DNA of 64,000 nt from Nakamurella deserti (GTDB taxonomy: Bacteria > Actinomycetota > Actinomycetes > Mycobacteriales > Nakamurellaceae): the NCBI RefSeq assembly GCF_003260015.1, contig NZ_QCXS01000003.1, positions 238,315-302,314 on the forward strand, written 5' to 3'. Shown piece after piece: positions 7,320 to 16,860 of the stretch. The notes under the pieces are model-generated. The model was not told the origin of the DNA. It saw only the letters and a program-made list of their open reading frames with translations, and ran no database searches. A program made the translations under genes and the position numbers. Numbering within the stretch: position 1 is the first letter of the stretch; the number at the start of each line of letters is the position of its first letter.

Positions 7320-8810
7320 TCAGGCACGGGAGTGCCGGCCGCGTGCCACCGCGTCGCGGACGGACGGGACCCGGACCGGCGAGCGGCCGACCGGTGTACC
7401 CGGGGGGCGGCGGACCGATGCCGGGGGTCGGGTCCGCGTCCGGGGCACCGCCCGACGCGGCGCACCCACACCGGCCGGTCCGTGCTCGACGACCGCCGAC
7501 CCGCCGTCGGCATCGGGCTCCGCCGGCCGGCGGGCCAGGAGGAGGAAGGCGAAGGGCAGCACCGTCGGGACGAGGAAATTGGCGTTGTCGACGTAGGTGA
7601 AGGACTTCTCGAACAGGCACGCGCCGGCGAGAACGGCCAGCCAGGTCACGCCGAACAGGTCGCCGTGGACCGCGGACCGCGTCGCCCGGACGACCCCGGC
7701 CCACAGCTGCGGCACGACGGCGAGGGCGAACACGATCCCGCCGGTGACGAGGAACTGGACCAGCTGGTTGTGCCCGTGGAAGACGCTGCCGGCGATACGG
7801 CTGGAGGAACTGCCGATCACCTCGTACCAGTTCGCACCGAGCCCGAACCAACGGTCCGAGCTCCACGCTCGCAGGCTCACCAGCCAGACCAGCCCCCGGT
7901 TGGTGAACGCGGTCTCCGTCGTCGTCACCAGCGGCACCACGCAGACCACGACGAAAGGCACCAGGACCACGAACGGCGCGACCAGCTGCCGCAACACCGG
8001 CCTGGTGACGCGGACCACCAGGTAGGCCACCGTTCCCACCGCGAGGGCGAGCATCGCCCCGCGGGACGCACTCCACACCACGGCGAAGGTCGCCACCGCG
8101 GCGAGACCGTAGCGCCACCACCGACGGCGCACGAGGAACACGGCCGGCAGCCCGAGCGCGAGGAACTGCCCGAGATTGTTCCCCTGGGTGAAGACCCCGA
8201 CCAGCAGCCCGCCGGGGATGATCTGCTTGTCGTCGACGATCACCTCCCCGCTGGCCGACCGGAAGATGGCGTGCGTGGGCATCGTCACCGCGAGCAGCAC
8301 CGACACCACCGCGGTCGCACCGATCAGATAGCCCAGGATCTCCAGTCGGCGCAGATCCGGTTTGAGGATCCAGACCGCGATCACGATCAGCGGATAGCAG
8401 ACCCCCTCCTCGAGCAGGCGGGCCGGGACGTAGACGTCACGGACCGCGATGTAGGCCCACGGGATCAGCAGACACAGCAGCAGACCCGAGCTCCGCCATT
8501 CCAGGGTGTTGAGGTAGCCCAGGATGATCAGCGCACACACGGCGATGACCGCGATGTACAGGCCGAAGTCGGCGAGTGCGGCGACGCGGCTGTAGGGCGC
8601 GCTGGCGACACCGACGCTGTTCCGGTATTTCGGCGACAACACCGACTGGATGATCTTGGGAACGATGATCCATGCCCAGACCACCCCGATCAGCCCGGCG
8701 GTCCAGAGCGTCCGGGTCCATTCGGTGCGGTCTGCCGACCGGACCTCGGGCAACGGAAATGCCACCGGGCTCCTCCTCGGGGCTTCGATCATCGTCCCCA
8801 CTGTCGACAC
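7320..8810 (-). CDS. O-antigen ligase / Wzy-type EPS polymerase
   Basis: The protein has up to 496 residues (an internal ATG at 8792 is an alternative start). It is a polytopic membrane protein with about ten or more hydrophobic helices. The Wzy_C/O-antigen ligase region is recognisable: GQFLALGLPAVFLVRRRWW, VWSASRGAMLALAVG with the SxSRG turn, a periplasmic loop with GLGANWYEVIG, and SVFHGHNQLVQFLVTGG carrying the HxHN motif. The last ~65 residues are a hydrophilic Arg/Pro-rich cytoplasmic tail. It would either polymerise flipped repeat units or ligate polymer to an acceptor; the neighbouring Wzx and Wzz-kinase favour polymerisation. It is followed after 213 bp by the kinase gene on the same strand. 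Confidence 0.85.
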   Translation of the reverse strand: MSTVGTMIEAPRRSPVAFPLPEVRSADRTEWTRTLWTAGLIGVVWAWIIVPKIIQSVLSPKYRNSVGVASAPYSRVAALADFGLYIAVIAVCALIILGYLNTLEWRSSGLLLCLLIPWAYIAVRDVYVPARLLEEGVCYPLIVIAVWILKPDLRRLEILGYLIGATAVVSVLLAVTMPTHAIFRSASGEVIVDDKQIIPGGLLVGVFTQGNNLGQFLALGLPAVFLVRRRWWRYGLAAVATFAVVWSASRGAMLALAVGTVAYLVVRVTRPVLRQLVAPFVVLVPFVVVCVVPLVTTTETAFTNRGLVWLVSLRAWSSDRWFGLGANWYEVIGSSSSRIAGSVFHGHNQLVQFLVTGGIVFALAVVPQLWAGVVRATRSAVHGDLFGVTWLAVLAGACLFEKSFTYVDNANFLVPTVLPFAFLLLARRPAEPDADGGSAVVEHGPAGVGAPRRAVPRTRTRPPASVRRPPGTPVGRSPVRVPSVRDAVARGRHSRA

Positions 8811-8930
8811 GCAGAGTAGTCAGAATCTCACGGGTCGACGGTTCGGTGGGTCGCTTTCGCGGGACTGGCCCGAGGAACGCATCGCGTCCCCGGTGGCGGA
8901 CGCCCGGGTGGATGGGGAATCGCCGAGCCG

Positions 8931-8957
8931 CGGCGCGGCCCGGGTCGGGCCGCGCCG
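8931..8957 (-). terminator. Stem-loop downstream of the first giant secreted protein gene
   Basis: A perfect 12-bp stem, CGGCGCGGCCCG / CGGGCCGCGCCG, with a GGT loop lies just past the stop at 8965 on the minus strand. There is no U-tract, as is common in actinobacterial terminators. Confidence 0.6.
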
Positions 8958-8964
8958 AGCCGCG

Positions 8965-11900
8965 TCATCCGAGACGGAGGTTGTCCACCCGGGCCGTGAT
9001 CGGCGCCCCGTCCGATCCTGACGACAGGTACGCCTGGAGCGAGAACCCGCCGCCGCTCTGCAGCGCCGCCGTCGTGTCCGTGCGGGTCAGCGCGAACCCG
9101 GCGGGCTCGGCGGTGCCCACCTTCCAGGCCTTCACGGCGAGCGCGGTGGACCCACCTCCGACGGCCTGGAACCGGACGCGGACCACATCCCCCGGCGCGT
9201 ACACGAGCCCCGGCACGGTCGCGGTACCGAGGGACGTGGAGGCGCCGTTGACCAGCCGGGACAACGACACCGTTACCGCACCGCCCGGGAGGAACTTCGC
9301 TGAGGTGACGTATCCGGACGACGCCGCACGGCGGGTCGTCATCGTGGCGTACACCCCGTTACCCGTGGTGGGCAGGCCGCTGAGCGTGATGTCGACCGTC
9401 CCGTCGATGTCCCGTTGGGACACCGTGTCCAGCGATGCGGTCGGACCCGCGCCGGGGGCGTTCAGCGACAGCTGTCCGGCGCCGCCGGACACGCTGAACC
9501 GGGTCGTCCCACCCGCGGCCGACCAGGCCTGGCCGCTGTCCGTGGATCCCCAGCCACCGGTGACCGTGCGTTCGAACGTGTCGGTCACCCCTGCCGTCGG
9601 CGCGGCGGTGACCGTGACGGCGCGGGACGTCGTCGCCGTCGCACCACGGTCGTCGGTGACGGTCAGCTGCACCGTGTACTGACCGGCGGTCGCGTAGGTG
9701 TGGCCGGCCGTGGCTCCACTGTCCGCCGGTGACCCGTCCCCCCAGTTCCAACTGTGCGCGGCGACGGTGCCGTCGGGATCGCTGGACGCGCGCCCGTCGA
9801 CCGAGACAGCCAGTCCCGTGACCGTCGCGGTGAACGACGCCGTCGGCGGCTGCGTGGCCGGCGCCGTGACCGTGACGGTCCGGCTGGTGCTGCTCGACGC
9901 ACCGGCCTGATCGGTGACGGTGAGCGTCACCGTCCGGGTGCCCGCGGTCGCGTAGGTGTGGGTCGCCGTGACCCCCGACGACGCGGCCGTTCCGTCCCCC
10001 CAGTTCCAGCTGTAGGCGGTCACGGTGCCGTCCGGGTCGATCGAACCGGAGCCGTCGACGGACACGCCGAGGCCGCTGGTCTGCGCGGTGAACGACGCCG
10101 TCGGCGTCTGGTTGCCGGCGGCGGCGGTGCCGACGGCCCGGTGTTCGGCGATGGTGGCGGCGGACAGGGCCACCGGGTAGACCGCGACGTCGTCGAGTGA
10201 GCCGGCGAAGTAGTCGCTGGTCGGCCTGGCGGCCCAGCCGTTCAGGTTGTCCCCGCCGACCCGCCAGTACCCGGAGAAGTACTGACCGGAGGTCACGTCG
10301 GTCCGGGAGGCCACGCGTGTCCCGTCGACGTACAGCGCCATCCCGCCGGTCCCCAGGGTCGCGGCGACGTGGTGCCAGGCTCCGTCGCGGTAGGTCCCGG
10401 TCGAGTTGACCGTGCGGGCGGAGCCACCGTTGACCCCGAAGTACACACGCCCGGTGTTGTCCAGGTAGATCTGCCGGTCGTAGCTGGTCGAGGCCCCGCT
10501 GGCGCGGTTGCCGAAGCCGATGATCTTGCCGCCCGCGGTCGTCGTCGTCCGGAACCAGCCCTCGACGGTGAAGGTGTCCGGTCCCTGGACGGGAACGGTG
10601 GTGCTCATCGTGGACGCCGAGGTACCGGCGAAGGTGGTCGCCGTGTCGGGATCGTTGCGGACGGCACCCGCAGCCCCACGGGTCACCGAGGTGACGGCGG
10701 CGTCGGTGAACCCGGCCGTGTCGGCGGCGACGGCGCCGCCGGACTCACCGAGCCGCCAGAACTGTGCGGCCCCGTCGGCCAGTACCCGGTTCACGTACGG
10801 ACGCGCCGGTGCCGAGGACGGGGTGATGGAGGTCGTGGCACCGCCGACGGTGTTCTGGTACGGATCGGAGGCCTCCACCCGGTAGGTGTGGGTCCCCGGG
10901 CTGAGCCCGGTGTCCACGCAGGACAGGCTCGGCCTCTCCCAGAAGGTGGAGTTCCGGGTCACCGTGCACACCGGAGCGGCGGTGTTGCCGTCCCGGATCA
11001 CCCGGTAGGTCAGGCCGAGGTCGTCCCGGTCCCAGTTGGTCTGCCAGCTGACGCGCACCGACGTCGGGGACAGCGCGGTCAACCGGGGCGCCGTTCCGGC
11101 CCCGCTCACCCGCGGGCCCTGGTCGTTGGGGGCGGCGCTCTTCACGCGGAACCGGACGAGGCCGGCCTGCGCGACGCCGTTGACGGTGGGGAACTCGCCG
11201 CCGAGCACGACGTACTCGGAGTTGGCGGTGATGTCCCACGCCGCCTGCGCCTGACCGGTGACGTCGCCGACGGCGACGTCGGGGAACCAGTTGTACAGGG
11301 ACGGGCTCGGGAACCCGAACCAGTCGAAGTAGCCGAGGCGGTCGTGGTCGACGGTGCCGGTCGCATCGCGGGTGAACGCCAGCGCGTGCCGCATGTTGGT
11401 GTACCAGGGCTCGCTCTGCCAGAAACCGCCGATGTTGCCGCAGAAGTGGGCGTGGCTGACCGTGTAGACGATCCCGTTGGCGACGGCGGTGTCGTAGGTG
11501 TCGCCGTGGCAGTCCTCGATCCACTGCACGTCACCCGTGCCGGGGTCGAGCCGGAACGCGCCCTCGAGGTTGCCGCCGGTGCCGAACCGGTACCCGCTGC
11601 CGTAGATCGAGGTCCCGTCGGTGGTCAAGCTGAGGATGGCCGAGTTCGTTCCGGCGTTGCGGATGGCGTTGGTGGCGTTCCACGGCAACCGGGCTCCGGT
11701 CGTGGGGCTGATGGCGGCCATACCGTAGGCGGCACCGCCACCCACGTTCTGGAACGAGCCGCCGACCACGAGCTTGCTGCCGTCCGGGGCCATGACCATG
11801 GAGTTCACCGTGCCGTCGGCATTCGGGTTCCACCCGAGCAGGGCGCCGGTGGACGCGCTGAACGCCGCGAGCCGCCCACGGGGCACCCCCCGGGAGTTGG

Positions 11901-12459
11901 AGAAGCTGCCGCCGACGAACACCGTGCTGTCGGTGGCGACGATGGCCCGAACCACGTAGTCGACGTTCGGGTCGAACGCGGTGATCAACTGGCCGGTCGC
12001 GGTGCTGAACGCCGCGATGCGGGTCTTGGTGCTCCCGTTGACGGTGCGGAAGTCCCCACCGACGTAGATCCGTGATCCATCCGGTGACGCCGTGACGGCA
12101 CGCACCTGGCCGTTGATGACCGGCGCGAAACCGGCGTTGAGGACGCCGGTCCGGATGTCGTAGGACAGCAGATGGGTGCGTGTCACCTGCCCCGCGCCGT
12201 TGACCGGGACCCCGGCCGGCCGCGCGGTGGCGAAATTGCCACCGGCGTAGACGGTGTTACCGACGATGGCCTGCTGCCAGACGACGCCGTCGACCTGCGC
12301 CGTCGGCAACGCGTCCGCCGAGGCGAGCTGGGTCGGCGGGGTCAGCACCGGTCCCGGTGCGGCCGCCGCCACTCCGGACCCGCCGTGCACCACCCCGGCG
12401 CCCGCCAGGACCGCCACCGTGAGAAGGACGCGCCACCGTTGCCGCGAGATGTTGAACAT
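8965..12459 (-). CDS. Giant secreted protein: beta-propeller, FnIII, LamG, two PKD domains, C-terminal module
   Basis: The protein has 1164 residues. ATG 12459 has AGGA six bases upstream and starts a Sec signal peptide (residues 1-34). Domains: a propeller-like repeat region (about 48-440; repeated VYVGG / VVGGSF blades), a fibronectin type III domain (448-547), a LamG/concanavalin-like domain (552-778; WHHVAATL, YVDGTRVASR), two PKD domains (782-867 and 870-953; both with WNWGDG and THTY/GHTY), and a 205-residue C-terminal beta-rich module (956-1164). The propeller carries DCHGDTYD and SHAHFCGNIGG (C316, C340). There is no LPXTG or membrane anchor. It is a shorter paralogue of the 21416-26149 product. 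The likely role is polysaccharide or surface binding outside the cell; no enzymatic function can be assigned. Confidence 0.85.
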   Translation of the reverse strand: MFNISRQRWRVLLTVAVLAGAGVVHGGSGVAAAAPGPVLTPPTQLASADALPTAQVDGVVWQQAIVGNTVYAGGNFATARPAGVPVNGAGQVTRTHLLSYDIRTGVLNAGFAPVINGQVRAVTASPDGSRIYVGGDFRTVNGSTKTRIAAFSTATGQLITAFDPNVDYVVRAIVATDSTVFVGGSFSNSRGVPRGRLAAFSASTGALLGWNPNADGTVNSMVMAPDGSKLVVGGSFQNVGGGAAYGMAAISPTTGARLPWNATNAIRNAGTNSAILSLTTDGTSIYGSGYRFGTGGNLEGAFRLDPGTGDVQWIEDCHGDTYDTAVANGIVYTVSHAHFCGNIGGFWQSEPWYTNMRHALAFTRDATGTVDHDRLGYFDWFGFPSPSLYNWFPDVAVGDVTGQAQAAWDITANSEYVVLGGEFPTVNGVAQAGLVRFRVKSAAPNDQGPRVSGAGTAPRLTALSPTSVRVSWQTNWDRDDLGLTYRVIRDGNTAAPVCTVTRNSTFWERPSLSCVDTGLSPGTHTYRVEASDPYQNTVGGATTSITPSSAPARPYVNRVLADGAAQFWRLGESGGAVAADTAGFTDAAVTSVTRGAAGAVRNDPDTATTFAGTSASTMSTTVPVQGPDTFTVEGWFRTTTTAGGKIIGFGNRASGASTSYDRQIYLDNTGRVYFGVNGGSARTVNSTGTYRDGAWHHVAATLGTGGMALYVDGTRVASRTDVTSGQYFSGYWRVGGDNLNGWAARPTSDYFAGSLDDVAVYPVALSAATIAEHRAVGTAAAGNQTPTASFTAQTSGLGVSVDGSGSIDPDGTVTAYSWNWGDGTAASSGVTATHTYATAGTRTVTLTVTDQAGASSSTSRTVTVTAPATQPPTASFTATVTGLAVSVDGRASSDPDGTVAAHSWNWGDGSPADSGATAGHTYATAGQYTVQLTVTDDRGATATTSRAVTVTAAPTAGVTDTFERTVTGGWGSTDSGQAWSAAGGTTRFSVSGGAGQLSLNAPGAGPTASLDTVSQRDIDGTVDITLSGLPTTGNGVYATMTTRRAASSGYVTSAKFLPGGAVTVSLSRLVNGASTSLGTATVPGLVYAPGDVVRVRFQAVGGGSTALAVKAWKVGTAEPAGFALTRTDTTAALQSGGGFSLQAYLSSGSDGAPITARVDNLRLG

Positions 12460-12767
12460 GGTTCCTGTCCGCCGATCGGGCAGCATCCGTCGTACGCGGG
12501 GCACGGTCGTCCCCCGGGCCCAGCGCACCGTGCCCGGGACCGCGGCACCGGGAGCGCGGCTGTCCCGCCGACGGATCCTGCAGTCGATGTCCGGCGCCGT
12601 AGCGTCGGCCTGAATTCGGACAAAGGTAACGCAATCACCCGCTGGATGAGGTCGGAGGTCACGGGCTGCATCCGAGGATCACCCGTCGGAGGACCAGCGG
12701 TGCACCGTCGGGGAGTCCCGACGCGTCCGCTCTTCGATCGCGCCGCCCCGGCCGGGTGGGTGCGCCC
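12460..12767. other. Intergenic region upstream of the giant protein gene
   Basis: This 308-bp gap lies between the GT2 stop and the giant protein start, both on the minus strand. An AT-richer stretch at about 12610-12635 is the best guess for a promoter. I see no hairpin or gene. Confidence 0.4.
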
Positions 12768-13691
12768 TCAGTAGCCCGACGGGCGACGCAACGCTCCCAC
12801 CAGGATCGCGATGATGACGCCGTCGACCCGCCACCGGGTGACGGCATACCGTGCTCTGGCAGCCGGTGACGGCAGCGTGGTGCTGCGGACGACGTTCCAG
12901 GGCAGCGACACCGACCGGAACAGCTGCCCGGCGAGCAGCCGCAGCAGGTAGCGGCGGGTGTGTGGCCGGCGCGCGGCCTTGCGCACGATGCCACTGGTGG
13001 TACGGACCGTCTTGGTGCGCAACTCCGTCCACGTGTCCCGTGCGGGGTGGGCGACCCACGCCTGCGGCACATAGACCTGCACGCCACCGCCGTCGCGCAC
13101 CCGGCGCCCCCACTCCGCGTCCCCACCCGAGACCAGGTCCGCATCGAAGACTCCGACGCGATCGAAGACCGAACGCCGCGTCACCATGTTCGCGGTGACC
13201 GCGAAGCCGTTCCGTACGTACCGCTCCTGCGGGAACCCCTCGTTGAACTCGAACCATTCCGGCCCGTTCACCGGGCGGCCGTGCGCGTAGGCGAGTTCCA
13301 CCCGACCGCCGACCATGTCGACCTCGGGTCGGGCGAGGAGGACGTCGACGGCGCTGCGCACCCAGCCCCGGTCGGGCAGGCAGTCGGCGTCCGTGAACGC
13401 GAGGATCTCACCGGTCGCGACGGACAGGGCCCGGTTGCGTGCCCGGTAGGAGCCGGGGCCCGGTTCGTCCAGAACCGTCAGGCGGTCGTCCGTCGGCAGC
13501 ACCGCCGCCGGCGGCGACGCGGAACCGTTGTCCACCACGAGGATCTGGTACCTCGACGCGGGATAGTCCTGGGCGAGCAGCGCGTCGACGCATCTGCGCA
13601 GCAGCTCGAAGCCGTCCCGGACGGGGACGATGACCGACACCCGGGGCAGCGTCTCGCCACCGTCCGATCCGGCCGTTCCGGCGACGTTCAC
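12768..13691 (-). CDS. Family 2 glycosyltransferase
   Basis: The protein has 307 residues from GTG 13691, chosen because GGGGAG lies 7 bases upstream and the translation begins shortly before the GT-A fold; the frame is open to ATG 13760 and 13832, which would add a poorly conserved lead. Motifs in order: PRVSVIVPVRDGFELLRRCV (nucleotide-binding start), ILVVDNGS, GSYRARNRAL, AFTDADCLPD (the DxD-type site, DAD), and a later GGDAEWGRRVR. A hydrophobic stretch near the C terminus (VDGVIIAILVGAL) may touch the membrane. It should transfer one sugar in repeat-unit assembly on the cytoplasmic face. It is divergent from the flippase gene, 217 bp away. Confidence 0.88.
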   Translation of the reverse strand: MNVAGTAGSDGGETLPRVSVIVPVRDGFELLRRCVDALLAQDYPASRYQILVVDNGSASPPAAVLPTDDRLTVLDEPGPGSYRARNRALSVATGEILAFTDADCLPDRGWVRSAVDVLLARPEVDMVGGRVELAYAHGRPVNGPEWFEFNEGFPQERYVRNGFAVTANMVTRRSVFDRVGVFDADLVSGGDAEWGRRVRDGGGVQVYVPQAWVAHPARDTWTELRTKTVRTTSGIVRKAARRPHTRRYLLRLLAGQLFRSVSLPWNVVRSTTLPSPAARARYAVTRWRVDGVIIAILVGALRRPSGY

Positions 13692-13908
13692 GAAGTCACT
13701 CCCCTGCGATCCCTGGTCCTGTACCGTCGCCTGCGCAACCGCCTCTCGGCGGGTCCGCATCCACTGCCACCCGCCCTGAGGGACTTCGCTCAATGCTCGA
13801 CGCCGCCCGTGTCCACACACGCTCCGGTACAACCGGGTCGCGGTGTGTGACCGAGGTGGAAACTAGCAGCCGCACCCCGGGGCCCGCAGAGATACGGACA
13901 CGTTGGTC

Positions 13909-15360
13909 ATGAGCCTGGGCGACCGGGCGGCACGCGGCAGCAAGGTCGTCCTGCTGACCCAGGCGGTGCGGGCAGGTCTGCAGTTCGCCTCGATGATCAT
14001 CCTGGCGCGACTGCTGGATCCGAGCGTCTTCGGACTCGTCGCCATGGTGACCGCGGTGATCGGCATCGCCGACCTGGTACGTGATTTCGGCCTGTCGTCG
14101 GCGGCCATCCAGTCCCCGACCCTGTCCCGGGACGAACGCACCAACCTGTTCTGGGTCAACCTCGGGTTCGGTGCTCTGTGCACCGCGGTCGTCGCCTCGT
14201 GCGCTCCGCTCATCCAGGCGATCTACGACCAGGCCGGCCTGACGCCGATCATCCTGAGCCTGTCGGCGGTGTTCTTGATCAGTGGGGCGAACACCCAGTT
14301 CCGAGCCGACCTCACACGTTCCATGCGCTACGGGAAGCTGGCCGCGGCCGACATCACCGCACAGGCGGTGGGCATCGCCGTGGCCGCCGGACTGGCGGTC
14401 GCCGGCGCCGGCGTCTGGGCGCTCGTCGCCCAGCAGCTGACGGTGGCGATCGTCTCGCTGGCGATGAACGTCGTCTCCACACGGTGGCTCCCGGGACCAC
14501 CCCGCCGCCGGGTCTCCCTGCGGCGCTTCTTCGCCTTCGGATCCAGCCTGTTCGCGACCCAGGCGCTGACCTACCTGACGAAGAACGTGGACAACATCGC
14601 GCTCGGCGTCTACTCCGGCCCGTACCAGCTCGGCCTGTACAGCCGGGCGTACCAGCTGCTGATGACGCCGCTCAACCAGATCAACGCCCCGATGACCGGC
14701 GTCGCCCTGCCGGTCCTGTCCAAGATCCAGGACGACGACGAACGGTTCGCCCGGTATCTCGGGCGAGCTCAGCTGGTGGCCTGTTACCTCACCGCCTCGA
14801 TCTTCGCTGTCGCCGCCGGAGTCAGCGGGCCTCTCACCCTCGTGCTGTTCGGAGAGGCCTGGGCTCCGGTCGCGCCCATCTTCGCCATCCTCGCCATCGG
14901 CGGGATCTTCCGGTCGATCCAGCAGATCGCCTACTGGACCTACCTGGCCAAGGGACGGACCGGAGCCCAGCTGAAGATGATCCTGGTGACCCGACCGCTG
15001 ATGATCGCGATCATCCTGGCCGGCGTGCCCTGGGGACCGATCGGGGTGGCGGTGGGCCACACGGTCGCCTACTTCCTGTTCTGGTTGGTGTCGGTCCGCC
15101 ACGTCGGCCGGGTGACCGGCGTAGACAGCGCCCGCCTGCTGCGCAACGCTGTGCGCCCCGTGGCGCTGGTGAGCCTGCCCGCGGGCGCCGTCGCCTTCGC
15201 CGCCACGCTGCTGCCGCTGCCCCCGCTCGCCGACCTGGGGGCCGGGGTCGTTGCGGCCGGCCTCTTCGTCGTCCTGATGATCGCCGTCGTCCGCCCGGTA
15301 CGGGAGGACGTCTCGGTGTTGCGTGATTTCGTCCGGCGGGCCGGCGGTCGTTCGACCTGA
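13909..15360 (+). CDS. Wzx-type polysaccharide flippase (first copy)
   Basis: The protein has 483 residues from ATG 13909; a TTG six bases earlier is the only other plausible start. It belongs to the MOP superfamily of lipid-linked oligosaccharide flippases, with about 12-14 predicted helices. Typical landmarks are the N-terminal SLGDRAARGSKVVLLTQAV, LARLLDPSVFGLVAMVTAV and DFGLSSAAIQSPTLSRDERT, and the mid-protein NVDNIALGVYSGPYQLGLYS, characteristic of the MviN/WzxC branch. It would move undecaprenyl-pyrophosphate-linked repeat units across the membrane. The gene is isolated on the plus strand, divergent from a GT2. A second, unrelated-looking flippase is at 56463-58166. Confidence 0.92.
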   Translation: MSLGDRAARGSKVVLLTQAVRAGLQFASMIILARLLDPSVFGLVAMVTAVIGIADLVRDFGLSSAAIQSPTLSRDERTNLFWVNLGFGALCTAVVASCAPLIQAIYDQAGLTPIILSLSAVFLISGANTQFRADLTRSMRYGKLAAADITAQAVGIAVAAGLAVAGAGVWALVAQQLTVAIVSLAMNVVSTRWLPGPPRRRVSLRRFFAFGSSLFATQALTYLTKNVDNIALGVYSGPYQLGLYSRAYQLLMTPLNQINAPMTGVALPVLSKIQDDDERFARYLGRAQLVACYLTASIFAVAAGVSGPLTLVLFGEAWAPVAPIFAILAIGGIFRSIQQIAYWTYLAKGRTGAQLKMILVTRPLMIAIILAGVPWGPIGVAVGHTVAYFLFWLVSVRHVGRVTGVDSARLLRNAVRPVALVSLPAGAVAFAATLLPLPPLADLGAGVVAAGLFVVLMIAVVRPVREDVSVLRDFVRRAGGRST

Positions 15361-15903
15361 TCGGCTCCGTCCTTCCGGGCCTGCGGGCATGGGCCCGGGA
15401 CGTGGCCGTGGTCACACCACGACATCGCGGCGGGACATCGGCCCCACCGACGGGCCGGTCTGCGGTCACCCACCGTCGTCACCGCGGCGACTTCGAGCCC
15501 GACGCAGGCGCGGGACCGCCACGTGGCGGTGACCGGAGGCAGCGGACGGGCACTCCCGGTGACCCGCCGCACCGGCACGGGTACGAGAGGTCCGGCCTGC
15601 CGGCCAGGAACTCCACTCAGCGGGGTGACACAGGGACCTCGATGGCGTTCGCGGTGACCGTCGGTGCACGTTGACGCTGCGTGATGGAACACCGCGGACT
15701 GACGGCACGCTCCCGGACCGGCTCGCCGGCTACCGTGCGCCACGCCGACCTGCGGTTTTGCGAACGCGCCGTCACTCAACGCTCTTGTCCATCACTATGC
15801 GTAGCGATACGGTCGTCCGCAGTCACAGAAGGTCACCGTCGCGCCGTTCGAGCCGGCACCCGCGGAATCCTTCCTCAGCCACTGCCAGCCAGAAGGATTC
15901 GCC
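15361..15903. other. Intergenic region between flippase and first lyase
   Basis: This 543-bp gap holds the terminator-like hairpin annotated at 15375. A lower-GC stretch at about 15770-15835, before the AGAAGG ribosome binding site of the lyase gene, probably contains its promoter. No gene is supported. Confidence 0.4.
15375..15398 (+). terminator. Possible terminator after the flippase gene
   Basis: A 7-bp stem, CCGGGCC (15375-15381) with GGCCCGG (15392-15398), has a 10-base loop and starts 15 bases past the flippase stop. The short stem makes this weak. Confidence 0.35.
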
Positions 15904-16860
15904 ATGCCCGGTCCCGCCGCCCCCGTCCGCACCGCACCCACCCGGCCCCGCTTCGGCCTGGCCCGCCGGTGGGGCCTCGTCGCACTGGCGGCGACGGTGC
16001 TCGGCACCGGCGTGATGTCCACGGCCGGCTCCGCCGAGGCGGCGGCCGGCTCCACCATCGAGATCATCGACGCCATCAGCCTCTCCGCGTCGACCAGCTA
16101 CCGCACCGTCGGGTTCGAGAACATGCCCAACGGTCCCGTCACCCCGCAGGCGTTCAACGACGCCGTCGGGGCGACGAACAAGAACACCGCCGCCTACGAC
16201 GACATGTCGATCGTCTCCGACGGGCGTGGCGGCAAGGCCGTCCGCACGGTCCTGAGGGCAGGCACCACCCACAGCCTCCCGACCAAGACCGACAACGGCA
16301 ACAACCTGTTCATCGCGCTCCCCGGCAGCTACGACGAGGCCTGCATGAGCTACGACATCCGGTTCGACCGCGACTTCGACTGGTCGCTGGGCGGCAAACT
16401 GCCCGGACTCGAGGGGGTCGCCCCGGGCACCTCGCTCGCCGCACCGACCGGCGGTAACAACACCGACAAGGGGTGGTCGGGACGGTTGATGTGGCTCGGC
16501 CCCAAGGCCTACAAGTGGGCGGGCCCGCTCAACATGGCGGTGAGCTACATGTACCACCCGGGACAGGCCGGAACCTACGGAGACAACGTCCGCTGGAACA
16601 CAGCCTTCGTCGCCGGCCAGTGGCACACGGTCAAGCAGTGCCACTCGATGAACACCGTGGGCAAGGCCGATGGCGTCCTGCGCGCCTGGATCGACGGGAA
16701 GCTCGTCGTCGACGACACCAGCTATGTCTACCGGGTCCGCAACGACGTCCACATCTCGCACATCGTCTTCAGCATCTTCCGCGGCGGCAACACCCTGGAC
16801 TGGGCCGGCAGCCGGGACAACTTCATCGACATCGACAACATCGCCATCACCAGCTCCTGA
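15904..16860 (+). CDS. Secreted PL14-like polysaccharide lyase
   Basis: The protein has 318 residues. The AGAAGG ribosome binding site supports ATG 15904. A Sec signal peptide ends near residue 47 (GSAEAAAGS). The mature protein is one beta-jelly-roll domain resembling PL14-type alginate/glucuronan lyases: YDIRFDRDFDWSLGGKLPGL, GWSGRLMWLGPKAY and GQWHTVKQCHSMNT. K165, S192 and R194 match in position and context the Lys/Ser/Arg I recall for the active site of the viral PL14 lyase vAL-1. C147 and C246 are also conserved in the paralogue at 17638 and may form a disulfide. It probably cleaves a uronate-containing polymer by beta-elimination. A strong terminator follows. Confidence 0.75.
   Translation: MPGPAAPVRTAPTRPRFGLARRWGLVALAATVLGTGVMSTAGSAEAAAGSTIEIIDAISLSASTSYRTVGFENMPNGPVTPQAFNDAVGATNKNTAAYDDMSIVSDGRGGKAVRTVLRAGTTHSLPTKTDNGNNLFIALPGSYDEACMSYDIRFDRDFDWSLGGKLPGLEGVAPGTSLAAPTGGNNTDKGWSGRLMWLGPKAYKWAGPLNMAVSYMYHPGQAGTYGDNVRWNTAFVAGQWHTVKQCHSMNTVGKADGVLRAWIDGKLVVDDTSYVYRVRNDVHISHIVFSIFRGGNTLDWAGSRDNFIDIDNIAITSS

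Noticed and set aside
13696-15390. 564-codon open frame antisense to the flippase
   Set aside because: The translation is dominated by Gln, Asp, Arg and His with no hydrophobic core. The opposite strand encodes a clear Wzx.
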